Shown here: piece by piece, positions 16,482-25,644 of the stretch
Layout: every line of letters begins with the position of its first letter
Numbering within the stretch: position 1 is the first letter of the stretch
From: Clostridia bacterium
GTDB lineage: Bacteria; Bacillota; Clostridia; Christensenellales; Aristaeellaceae
Reading direction: 5' to 3'
DNA length: 64,000 nt
Assembly (NCBI GenBank): GCA_017448975.1
Contig: JAFSKN010000047.1
Coordinates: 53,676 to 117,675 of the forward strand
The notes under the pieces: model-generated
Told to the model about the DNA's origin: nothing
Databases searched by the model: none
The model's input: only the letters and a program-made list of their open reading frames with translations
Program-made: the position numbers and the translations under genes

Positions 16482-18604
16482 AAAAAGCGTGGGAAGAAGA
16501 AATCCGAAACGCGGTCAACGCAGGCTATGGCGGGCTGAAAGGGGATAAGGGCCTAACGGAGCGCATCCTTTTGCGGTATCAAAAGAAAGCGCCCCTATCT
16601 TTTGCAAGAAAGCGGTACGCCGTGCCCGTGCTGATTGCTTCCCTGCTCTTGATCACGGCTACCGCGCTGGCGCTGGCGCTGATGAACAAACCCGCATCCG
16701 TCAGTACCTATGGACTGTGGCGGTATGCGGATGGACAGGTGACCTACCAGGGGGAAGGTGACAAGCGGCCCCGGGTGATCTTAGAGGATGAGAACATCCG
16801 CTTCATCGCGGCGGACGATATGGAAACCGGCTTGTATTACATCACCCGGCAGGATGGGCAGACCTGGCTGAAAAATATTACCCAGGGGGGCTGGGCCCAA
16901 ACGCCGGGGCGCACAGTGAACGGCAAATATAACGTGGCCGATTTACAGGTCACCCATAGCGTGGCCTATATTCTGGCCAATACCGCCCAGGTTCAGGGTC
17001 AGGTGGTGCGGATCAATCCGTTTGTGACGGAGCAGGAAACCCCCGTTTCTGCGGACGGCTGGGCAAATGAGCGCATCAGCGCGTTTGCCGCTTACGGCGG
17101 CACACTGTACGCTTACAGCGCGGAGAAAAAAGAGCTGGCGGTCATTGATTTAAGCAATGGGCGGCTTCTATGCCCGCCCGTTCAGGCTGGCGGCATCCTG
17201 TCGCTGACGGCAGGCCGGGAAAACGAAGGCGATCCATTGGTACTGGCCCTCATCCAAAATGAAGCGGGCGGGCAGAAGCGTTTGCTGCTCATCAACGCCC
17301 GCACGGGGGAAATGCGGGATACGGGGGAAGCCGTGCCCGCCTGGGCGGACTATGTGAACCGCAATCGGGAAAACCTGTATCTGCTGGGTTCGGGGAATCG
17401 GGACGTGAAAAGCTTTCGGATCAGCGCGCTCAGCGGCGTAAAGGTGCTGCATGAATTGTATATCGTAAACGGGGGCAGCGCGGACGCGCCCGTGATGGAA
17501 GCGGCCATCCGGCGCTTCCGTCAGCAATACCCGGACGTGGAATTGGTGTTCCGAACTATCGAGGACGCGCGGGTGGTGAGCACCGAGCTGATGGCCGGGG
17601 AGGGCGGCATCGACGTGTTTGGCAATTTGTTCTCCCTCAGCACGCCGGGCGGCATGCTGCTGAAAAACGGCGTTGTGCGGGACTTGACCGATAACCCGGA
17701 CATTCAAAAGAACTGGGAAGACTGGCGCGATCTGAAAGGGCTGGTATCCGCCGGCGGCAGGCAGTTTGGGGTTTTGAGGGTATTGCAGCTGTATGCCTTT
17801 TCGGTGAGCCAGGAATGGGCGGAAAAAATTGGCTGGAATATTCCCGAGGCCGCGTGGAGCATGGAGGAATTTGAAGCGTTGGTGCAGAAAGCGGACGCCT
17901 GGAACCAAACCCACCAGGAGCATCTGTATCTCTTGTGCGACGAAAATACGCCCTATTTTCTGAACCAGTACCAGACTGCCCACATGGACATGTACGCGGG
18001 TACGACGGACTTTGAGACAGAAGAATATCTGCGGCTTTTGAAGCTGTACAAGGACATGAACGACAAAGGACTGCTGTATCCGCAGGAAAACCTGATTGGG
18101 CGGGAGAAAAACTACAGCTATATCCTGCCCGCCAATACCCTGCTGCGGGTGACCGGCGGCGGCCTGGAATGGATGGACCAGGCGGAACGGGTGATTTTCC
18201 CGCCCTCCGTCCAGGGTCTGGATTCTCCTTATATTTGCGTAAACTGGTATTTATACGCAAACGCCAACAGCAAATATCCGGAGGAAGCGGAATATTTTCT
18301 GGCCTGTTACAGCTCGGCGGAGGCTGTGTCCCAAGAATATTACCGGAATTACGGCCAATGGCTGCGGGATAAGGCTTTATACCGTGATGAAGACCCCGCT
18401 ATGGCTCAATACGAAGGAAAAATCAGGGAGGATACGGAATGGGTATTCAATGAAGCCATCGCGCGTGCGACGCCCATGAATGAGATCAGAGAATTATTCT
18501 GGCAAAAGGTTGATCTGCTTCCTGCGTATTACCGGGGGGAGATCACGGCGGAAGCCTTCGCCGCCGCCATGCAGCAGCAGGCGGAAATGGTGCTGGGAGA
18601 ATAA
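16478..18604 (+). CDS. Membrane protein fusing an anti-sigma-like N-terminus, a propeller-like region and a sugar-binding-protein domain
   Basis: Predicted 708 residues. Residues 1-47 are cytoplasmic and charged; one transmembrane helix follows (about 48-68). Residues ~75-325 show five or six repeated strand units (LYYITRQDGQTWL, AYILANTAQVQGQ, LYAYSAEKKELAVIDLSNG, LVLALIQNEAGG, LYLLGSGNRD), suggesting a beta-propeller. Residues ~330-708 match family 1 extracellular solute-binding proteins (AAIRRFRQQYPDVELVF, GIDVFGNLFSL, WSMEEFEALVQKAD, SPYICVNWYLYANANSKYPEEAEYF). The gene is coupled to the sigma gene and followed 3 bases later by two sugar permease genes, so it is both a candidate anti-sigma factor and the tethered binding protein of the transporter. 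The anti-sigma role is inferred from position and topology; no named anti-sigma domain is recognisable. Confidence 0.65.
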   Translation: MKKAWEEEIRNAVNAGYGGLKGDKGLTERILLRYQKKAPLSFARKRYAVPVLIASLLLITATALALALMNKPASVSTYGLWRYADGQVTYQGEGDKRPRVILEDENIRFIAADDMETGLYYITRQDGQTWLKNITQGGWAQTPGRTVNGKYNVADLQVTHSVAYILANTAQVQGQVVRINPFVTEQETPVSADGWANERISAFAAYGGTLYAYSAEKKELAVIDLSNGRLLCPPVQAGGILSLTAGRENEGDPLVLALIQNEAGGQKRLLLINARTGEMRDTGEAVPAWADYVNRNRENLYLLGSGNRDVKSFRISALSGVKVLHELYIVNGGSADAPVMEAAIRRFRQQYPDVELVFRTIEDARVVSTELMAGEGGIDVFGNLFSLSTPGGMLLKNGVVRDLTDNPDIQKNWEDWRDLKGLVSAGGRQFGVLRVLQLYAFSVSQEWAEKIGWNIPEAAWSMEEFEALVQKADAWNQTHQEHLYLLCDENTPYFLNQYQTAHMDMYAGTTDFETEEYLRLLKLYKDMNDKGLLYPQENLIGREKNYSYILPANTLLRVTGGGLEWMDQAERVIFPPSVQGLDSPYICVNWYLYANANSKYPEEAEYFLACYSSAEAVSQEYYRNYGQWLRDKALYRDEDPAMAQYEGKIREDTEWVFNEAIARATPMNEIRELFWQKVDLLPAYYRGEITAEAFAAAMQQQAEMVLGE

Positions 18605-18607
18605 GCA

Positions 18608-19423
18608 ATGAAAAATACAAAACGCCAAACATGGGAGATCCGGGCGGCGGGAGCCGCCTGCCTGCCCGGATTTGCCCTGTTTTACCTGCTGCCGTTTGGC
18701 ATGACGGTGTGGTACGCCTTCATCCGCAGCGCCTTCGATCATCGGTTCGCGGGGCTGGATAATTTTATCTGGGTGCTGCAAAACAAATACTTCGCTTTAG
18801 GCAGCGTCAATCTGGTTTTGCTGGGCGGGATCATGATGCTTCTTTCCTTTGCGCTGATTCTTTTTCTTGCGCCGCTGCTTCTGCGGCATCCCAAGATTGC
18901 GAAGCTTGGCGCGGCGATCCTGATCCTGCCGCTGCTGATCCCCTCCATTTCGGCGGTCACGATATGGAAAAGGATGTTCGACACAAATGCTCTCCTAAAT
19001 CCAGCTTCCTCCCGGTGGGCGCTGATCACCCTGTTTCTTTGGAAGTATTCCGGGATCGGATCGGTGCTGCTGTGGACGGAGCTTCGGATGATCCCAGCGG
19101 AAATTTTAGACGCGGCGGCCTTGGACGGAGCCGGAAAAATGAAAGCCTATCTTTTCATTCAATTGCCGCTTTCCGGGAAGAGCCTGATCCTTGCGGGGAT
19201 GGTGCTGCTCATGTTCCTGCTGCGCGTTTACAAGGAGAGCTATCTTTTGTTCGGGGCCTATCCCAGCCCGGAACTGTACTTGCTCCAGCACTATATGAAT
19301 CATCAATATCTGAAAATGAATTTTCAGTATGTGGCGGCTGCCGCCGTGATCCTGACCATGGCTGCTTTGCTTTTCTATGCCGCCGCGTTTTTGCTGATAA
19401 AGAAAAGGAAGGAAGCGCCATGA
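18608..19423 (+). CDS. Sugar ABC transporter permease, MalF/UgpA type
   Basis: Predicted 271 residues with six transmembrane helices. The EAA loop EILDAAALDGAGKMKAYLFIQLPL docks the ATPase. It begins 3 bases after the binding-protein fusion gene and its stop overlaps the second permease as ATGA. No ATPase gene is present, so a shared MsmX/MsmK-type ATPase encoded elsewhere would be needed. The substrate is presumably an oligosaccharide, to judge by the family. Confidence 0.88.
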   Translation: MKNTKRQTWEIRAAGAACLPGFALFYLLPFGMTVWYAFIRSAFDHRFAGLDNFIWVLQNKYFALGSVNLVLLGGIMMLLSFALILFLAPLLLRHPKIAKLGAAILILPLLIPSISAVTIWKRMFDTNALLNPASSRWALITLFLWKYSGIGSVLLWTELRMIPAEILDAAALDGAGKMKAYLFIQLPLSGKSLILAGMVLLMFLLRVYKESYLLFGAYPSPELYLLQHYMNHQYLKMNFQYVAAAAVILTMAALLFYAAAFLLIKKRKEAP

Positions 19424-20181
19424 AGAAAACCAGCGCTGTCATTTTACTTTTGTTTCTGACCCTGTTTTCTCTGCCGCTTCTTGTTCTCTTGCTGGCGTCC
19501 TTTGTTCAGGAAAACGGCAGTCTTACGTTTCTTCAATATCGGGCGGTGTTTGAAAGCGAAGAAATCATGACGCAGTTCAAAAACTCCGCCGTCCTTTCGC
19601 TTGCCACATTGGCGATTCAGTTTCCCGTTTCTTTGCTGGGCGGGCTTTACCTGACAAAACAAACAAAATACCGGGCGGCTGTGGCGAGGATTTTCATGGT
19701 GCTCCTTCTTTTGCTGCCCTTTCAGAGCATCATGGTGCCCGTGTTCCGTTTGAGCAAATGGACGGGCCTGTATGACCATCAAATCGCGGTCATTTTCTTG
19801 CAGGCGTTTTCCACGCTGGGGCCGCTGACGGTATGGCTGTTTATTCGTTCTATACCAGAAGAACAATGGGAGGCGGCGCGTTTGGATACGGCCTCCCATC
19901 TGGTCATTTACGTGCGAATCATTTTGCCGCAGCTGATACCGGGTTTGTGCGTTCTGGGGCTGCTTTGCTTTGCGGAAGTATGGAATCTGGTGGAACAGCC
20001 GTTGATCCTGCTGCGGGATGAAACGCTGCTGCCCGCTTCCCTGTCGCTGAATGATTTGGAGCTCAAGAATACAGGGCCTTACGCTGGCGCGGTTCTATAC
20101 AGTGTTCCCGTTTTACTCATTTACGCAGCCACAGGAGTGATCTTTCAGAAAAACCAGCTTCACGATCAATCATTTCTTTAA
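19420..20181 (+). CDS. Sugar ABC transporter permease, MalG/UgpE type
   Basis: Predicted 253 residues with six transmembrane helices. The EAA loop is EEQWEAARLDTASHLVIYVRIILPQL. The ATG at 19420 overlaps the upstream stop and follows AAGGAAGGAAGC. It is the last gene of the sigma/sensor/permease operon and faces the convergent PHP gene with only 7 bases between the stop codons; no terminator is obvious there. Confidence 0.88.
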   Translation: MKKTSAVILLLFLTLFSLPLLVLLLASFVQENGSLTFLQYRAVFESEEIMTQFKNSAVLSLATLAIQFPVSLLGGLYLTKQTKYRAAVARIFMVLLLLLPFQSIMVPVFRLSKWTGLYDHQIAVIFLQAFSTLGPLTVWLFIRSIPEEQWEAARLDTASHLVIYVRIILPQLIPGLCVLGLLCFAEVWNLVEQPLILLRDETLLPASLSLNDLELKNTGPYAGAVLYSVPVLLIYAATGVIFQKNQLHDQSFL

Positions 20182-20188
20182 TAGCGGA

Positions 20189-20899
20189 TCATTCCATAGG
20201 CAGGGGCTTTTGCTGATACACAACCAGCGCCTTGCCCCGGCGGATGAAATCGCACAGCTGCGCGTAATCGGCGGGCTTTTCCTCAAAGGCCACGAAAGCC
20301 CTTCCCGCGTCCTCGATCCGGTGGGAATCCGAACCGGCAGTCCAGGGCTTGCCCTCCCGCAGGGCCAGTTCCTGGGCTTTTATATTGAAAATTTCCTGAC
20401 TGTTGCCCGCGTTGAATACCTCGACGGCGTCGATGGGCAGGCCGGGGCGCTCGATGCCGGGATGGTGGATATAGCCCGCTTCCCGGTAAGGATGGGCGCG
20501 GATCACGATGCCGCCTAAGGCGTGCACCGCATCGCACAGGTATTCAATGCTCCATTTATCGCAGTTTTCCAGCTCATGATACAGATGCTCGGGCTTTAAG
20601 CCCAGCAGCAGATAATCTTCCCCGTTGCCGCCCAAATGGGTGTATTCCACGCCGAAGTACACGGGCAGGCCAATCTTATCGCCCGCTTCCTTGGCGGCGA
20701 GATACCCCCGCAGGTACACGTCCATTTTTTCCTTCCAGGTTTCCGGATCGTTGGCGTAGGAATTGCCGTTGATGAAGTGATCGGTGACCACAACGCCGGA
20801 AAAACCCTTGTCATAGTAGGCTTTTACCATGTCCCGGGCGGGGGATCTGCCGCATTTGCTGGTTTCGGCGGTGTGCATATGCAGTTCGTAAGAATACAT
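20189..20899 (-). CDS. PHP domain metal-dependent phosphoesterase
   Basis: Predicted 236 residues. PHP-family metal ligands are seen in ELHMHTAETSKCGRSP at the N-terminus, VVVTDHFINGN, YFGVEYTHLG, IVIRAHPYREAGY and TAGSDSHRIEDAG. These place it in the PHP phosphoesterase superfamily (DNA polymerase PHP / histidinol phosphatase fold). The start at 20899 is preferred, with AGAAAGGAA 9 bases upstream; the longer frame reads into the sfsA region and is not real. The substrate is unknown. Confidence 0.8.
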   Translation of the reverse strand: MYSYELHMHTAETSKCGRSPARDMVKAYYDKGFSGVVVTDHFINGNSYANDPETWKEKMDVYLRGYLAAKEAGDKIGLPVYFGVEYTHLGGNGEDYLLLGLKPEHLYHELENCDKWSIEYLCDAVHALGGIVIRAHPYREAGYIHHPGIERPGLPIDAVEVFNAGNSQEIFNIKAQELALREGKPWTAGSDSHRIEDAGRAFVAFEEKPADYAQLCDFIRRGKALVVYQQKPLPME

Positions 20900-20985
20900 A
20901 GGGAGCATTTCCTTTCTGTTTTTCATATACTTCGGTTTGTATGGCCCGTTTCGCACCGGTTTCTGTTCTGCTCCTTGCGGAAAAA

Positions 20986-21666
20986 CTATGTAAGCCGGAC
21001 GGGAACAGGCTCGTTTATCGTCATGCCGTCCTTGGTCACGGCGCAATCGTAAGCCATCACCTGAACGCCCGCTTCCCGGGCGTGTATCAGGGCGTCGGCA
21101 AAAGCGGGATGGGTCTTCCGGTTGGGCGCAAAGCACGTAACGCCCCGCATCTGGATCACGAACAGCACCGCCGCGCCGAAGCCTGCCCGCAGGCAGTTTT
21201 CCAGATCCTTCAAGTGCTTTACGCCCCGTTCCGTGGGCGCGTCGGGGAACAGGGCCAGGCCGTTTTCCTCCAAGGTCACGCCCTTGACCTCCAAATAGGT
21301 TTTTCTGTTCCCCTGCTCCAGATAAAAGTCCAGCCGGGACGCACCGAAGACCGCTTCGGGCTTGAGCAGCGTCAGGCCGGGAAACAGGCGGGGAAGCGCT
21401 TCTCCCGCCGCGCGGTTGGGGGCCTGACTGTCCATATTGATGAATAAATCGCCTTTTTGCACGGCGACCAGATCGCAGCGTGTTTTTCGGCCGGGTTTTT
21501 TCCCAACGGCCAAGGTCACTTTCGCGCCGGGAGTCAGCAGCTCCGCGCAGCGGCCCGTATTCTTTACGTGGCAGATTTCGACGCCATACGCTGTCTGTAC
21601 ATGGGCGATGAATCGGTTGGGACGGCGGATAAACGCGCCGGTCAACACTTCGTCGTAAAGCTTCAT
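20986..21666 (-). CDS. sfsA: SfsA family DNA-binding/sugar fermentation stimulation protein
   Basis: Predicted 226 residues from the ATG at 21666 (AGGA 10 bases upstream); a GTG at 21675 is possible but has no proper spacing. Motifs LTGAFIRRPNRFIA, CHVKNTGRCAELL, YLEVKGVTLEENGLALFPDA, TERGVKHL and VTCFAPNRKTHPAFADAL are hallmarks of SfsA. SfsA has a nuclease-like fold with an OB domain and binds DNA in E. coli; its exact function is unsettled. It lies downstream of the terminator of the next gene. Confidence 0.92.
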   Translation of the reverse strand: MKLYDEVLTGAFIRRPNRFIAHVQTAYGVEICHVKNTGRCAELLTPGAKVTLAVGKKPGRKTRCDLVAVQKGDLFINMDSQAPNRAAGEALPRLFPGLTLLKPEAVFGASRLDFYLEQGNRKTYLEVKGVTLEENGLALFPDAPTERGVKHLKDLENCLRAGFGAAVLFVIQMRGVTCFAPNRKTHPAFADALIHAREAGVQVMAYDCAVTKDGMTINEPVPVRLT

Positions 21667-21680
21667 GCATGCCACATCCT

Positions 21681-21717
21681 AAAAACAGCCCGCCTCCTGA
21701 ACAGGAAAAGCGGGCTG
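21681..21717 (-). terminator. Intrinsic terminator of the transpeptidase-like gene
   Basis: CAGCCCGC (21686-21693) pairs with GCGGGCTG (21710-21717). On the minus strand it is followed by TTTTT (21685-21681). It sits only 15 bases before the sfsA start, so sfsA relies on read-through or a promoter not seen. Confidence 0.85.
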
Positions 21718-21732
21718 AAAATCTTGCTTGCC

Positions 21733-22995
21733 TTACCAGGTGGCGTTCATGGCCCGCGCCACGCAGTTCTGGTGGGCGGTATCCACGTTGTTGGTTTCAT
21801 GGGTGCGGCTGTTATAGAAGTGGATGCAGAAGTGACCGTCGAAGTTGTTATTCGTAATGGCATAAGTGCCGTGGGGCATCCCGTTCATGGAAGCGGCGTA
21901 CACATGGCCGTTGTACAGCACCAGGATCGCCCGGCGGTTCCAGCTCCACGAGCCGCCGTAAATGGATTTCATGATGGCGGTGTCGCTGGCGGTCAGGGGT
22001 TCGCTGTCCAAATGGTTGCTGCCGAAGCGGCGGCGGGCCTTAAACATTTTGCCCGTGTTCACGTCCTTAATGGTATACTCACAGTTGCCTGTGAACAGAT
22101 AGACGCCTTTGCTGAACCAATCCAGCCGTTCAGTGGTATAGGTAAAATTGGCGGCGTTTTTGCCGAACAGCGCTTTGATGGTTAAGTTGCCCGCGATACC
22201 GTCCTGGGTCAGGCCTCTGGCTTTCTGGAAAGCTTTCACCGCGGCCACGGTCTGATCGCCATACTTGCCGTCGATAGGGGGCTTGTAATAACCCTTGATT
22301 TTCAGCGCCCGCTGCAGGGCCAGCACGTTTTTGCCGCTGTCGCCCTTTTTGCTGGTGGCGGGGACGGTGATCTGGGAGATCTTGGTGATCCCGTTCATCT
22401 GGGGATCGTTGGCAACGGTGGTATACAGCACTTTGCCAAACAGCTTTTTAATGGTGGCGTAGTCCGCCTTGCCGGTTTGGGTCAGGCCCATGGCTTTCTG
22501 ATACGCTTTTACCGCCGAAACGGTCAGATCACCGTATTTGCCGTCCACCGTGCTTTTTAAGTAGCCTTTGATCTTCAGCGCCTGCTGCAGCTTTTCCACG
22601 CTGTCGCCGGAGGAACCCTTCTGGGTGTAGTCCGGCGGATCGCCCAGTTTGGAAATAGAGGTTACGTTGGCATATTTGCTCTTGCTCGCGGAGGAAGAAT
22701 TCTTTTCCAGCGCATTTTGCGCCGAGGAAGAAAGCGTAACGAACTTTTTCATCACGTAGCCGGTGTTTTTATCGTAAGTGACCTTGTAAAAATTTCCCTG
22801 AACACCGGTTACAGTGACCTTTGTGCCTTTATTCAAATAGCAAAAATAATCAGCGCTGGTGCTGGCTTTTTTACGGAAAAACACCTTATCGGCGTTTATG
22901 GTGCCCGTATAGGACGCGGCCATCGCCTCGGGAATCATGGAAACCATGAGCACGATCAATAAAACCGCCGCGATTCCACGCTTTACGTACTGCAT
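21733..22995 (-). CDS. Secreted SH3/peptidoglycan-binding protein with L,D-transpeptidase-like C-terminal domain
   Basis: Predicted 420 residues. A signal peptide (about 1-27, ending AMAA) is followed by a bacterial SH3 domain (about 30-90) and two PG_binding_1 repeats (about 132-190 and 218-280), each with the pattern LQQALKIKGYLKSTVDGKYGD / LQRALKIKGYYKPPIDGKYGD. The C-terminal domain contains MNGMPHGTYAITNNNFDGHFCIHFYNSRTH, with a His-Gly and a Cys-Ile-His that resemble a YkuD-type catalytic site. It probably acts in the cell wall. The ATG at 22995 (AAGGAG 9 bases upstream) is preferred over a GTG at 23001. The catalytic assignment is moderate. Confidence 0.7.
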   Translation of the reverse strand: MQYVKRGIAAVLLIVLMVSMIPEAMAASYTGTINADKVFFRKKASTSADYFCYLNKGTKVTVTGVQGNFYKVTYDKNTGYVMKKFVTLSSSAQNALEKNSSSASKSKYANVTSISKLGDPPDYTQKGSSGDSVEKLQQALKIKGYLKSTVDGKYGDLTVSAVKAYQKAMGLTQTGKADYATIKKLFGKVLYTTVANDPQMNGITKISQITVPATSKKGDSGKNVLALQRALKIKGYYKPPIDGKYGDQTVAAVKAFQKARGLTQDGIAGNLTIKALFGKNAANFTYTTERLDWFSKGVYLFTGNCEYTIKDVNTGKMFKARRRFGSNHLDSEPLTASDTAIMKSIYGGSWSWNRRAILVLYNGHVYAASMNGMPHGTYAITNNNFDGHFCIHFYNSRTHETNNVDTAHQNCVARAMNATW

Positions 22996-23033
22996 TTTCA
23001 CTTGCTCCTTCCATTTGTACTGGTTCCGCGGAT

Positions 23034-23062
23034 ATTATAATACAAAAGCCGATAAAAAACAA
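23034..23062 (-). promoter_or_regulatory. Promoter of the transpeptidase-like gene
   Basis: On the minus strand TTGTTT (23062-23057) and TATAAT (23039-23034) are 17 bases apart in an AT-rich region. Confidence 0.6.
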
Positions 23063-23186
23063 TATTTAGAATGAAATGTTTACAATTATACAAAATATAG
23101 CCTTTCCTTGTCACAGACCCTTCATAATTTCGGGAAATGGATCAAATATCATCATACTCTGTTCACAGCTTTTTGTTTTTATACAA

Positions 23187-23218
23187 AAAAAGGAGCTTGC
23201 ATGATCAGGCTCCTTTTT
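23187..23218 (-). terminator. Intrinsic terminator of the mannan operon
   Basis: AAAAAGGAGC (23187-23196) pairs with GCTCCTTTTT (23209-23218) around a 12-base loop. The symmetric A and T runs would allow use from either side, but the minus-strand GH130 gene ends 14 bases away. Confidence 0.85.
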
Positions 23219-23231
23219 CGACTGAAGCAGA

Positions 23232-24404
23232 TTACCCCCGCAGATATTTCAGGTTCCTGCTGATCAGCTCCGCCCGCTGGCGCACGCAGTCCGCGCTGCG
23301 CAGAGGATCGGAGGGGGTATTGAAAACGTAATCGCACAGTCTGCCCACGTCCGTTTCGGCCACGTGCATGCGGGTGTCGGAGGAAGCGTAATACATGTAC
23401 ACTTTTCCGTCCGCATCGGCAATGGCCCCGTTGGTGAACACCACGTTGCTCACGTCGCCCACCCGTTCACGGCCCAAGGGGCCCAGCAGCATGCCGGAGG
23501 GCTCGGCGATCACCCGGCTGGGATCATTCAAAGCGGTGGCGAAAGCGTACAGCACGTACCGCAGCCCCGCTGCCGTATTGCGCACGCCGTGGGCGATATG
23601 GATCCAGCCCCTGTCCGTTTTGATGGGCACGGCCCCCGCGCCGTTTTTGCTTTCGGTGATGGTGTGATACCGGCGCAGGTTGATGATCTTTTCCTCGTCG
23701 ATCACCGGGTTCGTGATGTCCCCGCACAAGCCGAAGCCGATGCCGCCGCCGGAACCGGTTTCGATGAAATCGTCCATGGGCCGGGTGTAGAAAGCGTATT
23801 TGCCGTCCACAAATTCGGGATGCAGCACCACGTTGCGCTGCTGGGGGGAGCGAAGGGTGACCAAATTGGGCAGCCGCTCCCAGGTTTCCAAATCCTTGGT
23901 GCGCACGATGCCTGCCGCCGCCACCGCCGCCGACAGGTCGGAAACGGAGGTGTCCTTGCTTTCGGAGCAGAACACCCCATAGATCCAGCCGTCTTCGTGC
24001 TGCGTCAGGCGCATGTCGTACACGTTGGTTTCCTGCTTTTCGGTGTCCGGCAGCAGAATGGGATAATCCCGGAACCGGAAGCCCTCCGTGGGTCTGTCGC
24101 TTTCCGCCACGGCGAAAAAGCTCTTTCGGTCCATACCTTCCACACGCACCACCAGGCAGTATTTGCCGTTCAGCTTGATGGCCCCGCTGTTCAGGGTGGC
24201 GTTTACACCCAAGCGCTGCATCATATAGGGATTGGTGACCGGGTTTGCGTCGTACATCCAGAAGGGCGGAATATGCTCCCTTGTCAGCACGGGATGCCGG
24301 TAGCGGGTAAAAATCCCATTGTAAAAGTGCTCGTTAACCGGATTGGGACGGGCGATCACCCGTTCATAGGCTTCCATCAAAGAATCAAAACCGCGGCTTC
24401 GCAT
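23232..24404 (-). CDS. GH130 glycoside phosphorylase (probable 4-O-beta-D-mannosyl-D-glucose phosphorylase)
   Basis: Predicted 390 residues, the usual length for GH130 subfamily 1. The five-bladed propeller family splits beta-mannosides with phosphate to release alpha-mannose-1-phosphate. The catalytic-acid motif VYDMRLTQ (Asp130) is present, as are phosphate/sugar-binding stretches such as [23 protein letters not shown] and [20 protein letters not shown]. The neighbouring 2-epimerase makes exactly the substrate of this subfamily (mannosyl-glucose), which supports the call. AAAGGAG lies 10 bases before the ATG. Confidence 0.88.
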   Translation of the reverse strand: MRSRGFDSLMEAYERVIARPNPVNEHFYNGIFTRYRHPVLTREHIPPFWMYDANPVTNPYMMQRLGVNATLNSGAIKLNGKYCLVVRVEGMDRKSFFAVAESDRPTEGFRFRDYPILLPDTEKQETNVYDMRLTQHEDGWIYGVFCSESKDTSVSDLSAAVAAAGIVRTKDLETWERLPNLVTLRSPQQRNVVLHPEFVDGKYAFYTRPMDDFIETGSGGGIGFGLCGDITNPVIDEEKIINLRRYHTITESKNGAGAVPIKTDRGWIHIAHGVRNTAAGLRYVLYAFATALNDPSRVIAEPSGMLLGPLGRERVGDVSNVVFTNGAIADADGKVYMYYASSDTRMHVAETDVGRLCDYVFNTPSDPLRSADCVRQRAELISRNLKYLRG

Positions 24405-24426
24405 GGCGATGCATCTCCTTTATCGT

Positions 24427-25590
24427 TTATAGCGGCAGTTCCGCTTCCATCAGTTTCAGGCACATCCTGCTGTTATGGTAGGGGCATTTCCATTCCTCCA
24501 CCATGGGCCGTTCCGTCAGTTCGCCGTTTTCGTACACGGACCAATACCATTCCCCGCCGGGGCGTTTATCCACCATCAGGCGCTGGATGGCCGTCCATTG
24601 GGTGTTCAGCCGATCCAGCCAGGCGCCGTCCCGGGACAGGGCGTAGGCGCTGGCAAAGCCCAGCATGGTTTCCGCCTGCACCCACCAGACGCGCAGCTCG
24701 TCGTTGACCCCGTCCACGCACTCGTTTTTGAGGCCGTGATCGGTAAAGGCCCGCTGACATACGCTGTTTGCAAGGTCCAGGCACATATTCCGATAGGGGA
24801 GCCAATCGCTTTCAGGCAGCAGGGCGGTGACGGAATCCCACAAAAGCCAGCTGGCTTCGATGTCGTGGCCGTAGCTCTGCATATCCAGCAGCGGGCGGAA
24901 TTCCGTGTCGAAAAACACGTCCAGCCTGTGCTGCTTTTGATTGTAAATCGTTTGCAGGAAACAGGCAAGCGCCTGTTCACCGCACCGGCGCAGCCCTTCG
25001 TCCGGCCATACGCGGTATAATTCTGTGTACCCTTCCAGCACGTGCAGCAGGGTGTTCATGGTGCGCCCGGCCATGACGCCGTTTTCGCTCAGTTTTTCAT
25101 TGCTTTCCGGAGAAAAGTCCGCCCGAAAGGCTTCGCCGTAACCGCCCGCGTCCCGGCATTTGCTTTCGATCAGCCGATACAGGGCCACCGCCTTTTCCAG
25201 CGCTTCCGCCTTGCCTGTCAAGCGGTAATAGGCGGAAAGGCCGTAAATGGCGAAGGCCTGGCAGTAGGTGTGTTTGATGGTGTCCAAGGGGCGGCCGTCA
25301 TGGGTGACGCTCCAGTATACGCCGCCGTTTTCCCCGTCCTCAAAGCGCGTGAAAAAGGCGTAGGCGTGATCGGCGTATGGCCGCAGGGCATCATCTTTCA
25401 ACATGTGGGCGGCGGTGGAAAAGGTCCACAGAATGCGGCTGTTCAGGATGCAGCCCTTGAACGCCTCCGGCATCACATGGAGATGCTTGTCCACATAGCC
25501 ATAATACCCGCCGAAAGCATCGTCCCGCAGCCTTTCCCAGAACGGCAGGATCGTTTCTGTCAAATGCGCTTTCATTTCATCCTTAAGCAT
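24427..25590 (-). CDS. Cellobiose/mannobiose 2-epimerase (AGE family)
   Basis: Predicted 387 residues with an (alpha/alpha)6 barrel. The family converts the reducing-end sugar of beta-1,4-disaccharides between glucose and mannose. Histidine motifs typical of cellobiose 2-epimerases are present: KHTYCQAFAIYGLSAYY, QSYGHDIEASWLLWD and KCPYHNSRMCLKLME. Together with the GH130 enzyme it forms the known mannobiose to mannosyl-glucose to mannose-1-phosphate plus glucose route. It is the first gene of the operon, directly behind a promoter with a palindromic operator. Confidence 0.9.
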   Translation of the reverse strand: MLKDEMKAHLTETILPFWERLRDDAFGGYYGYVDKHLHVMPEAFKGCILNSRILWTFSTAAHMLKDDALRPYADHAYAFFTRFEDGENGGVYWSVTHDGRPLDTIKHTYCQAFAIYGLSAYYRLTGKAEALEKAVALYRLIESKCRDAGGYGEAFRADFSPESNEKLSENGVMAGRTMNTLLHVLEGYTELYRVWPDEGLRRCGEQALACFLQTIYNQKQHRLDVFFDTEFRPLLDMQSYGHDIEASWLLWDSVTALLPESDWLPYRNMCLDLANSVCQRAFTDHGLKNECVDGVNDELRVWWVQAETMLGFASAYALSRDGAWLDRLNTQWTAIQRLMVDKRPGGEWYWSVYENGELTERPMVEEWKCPYHNSRMCLKLMEAELPL

Positions 25591-25612
25591 GAGCGTTCCC
25601 TCTGTGTTTATT

Positions 25613-25637
25613 TGTTAAGTAACAAAATTACTTAACA
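25613..25637. promoter_or_regulatory. Palindromic operator of the mannan operon
   Basis: TGTTAAGTAA (25613-25622) and TTACTTAACA (25628-25637) are perfect 10-base arms separated by CAAAA. The site covers the expected transcription start, so a repressor would block transcription. The arm style resembles sites of ROK-family sugar repressors; the regulator gene is not in the window. Confidence 0.8.
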
Positions 25638-25644
25638 TAGACAC

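Noticed and set aside
20900-21670. N-terminal extension of the PHP protein
   Set aside because: The longer frame runs over sfsA on the same strand in another frame; the internal ATG at 20899 has a proper ribosome binding site and the true PHP start motif.
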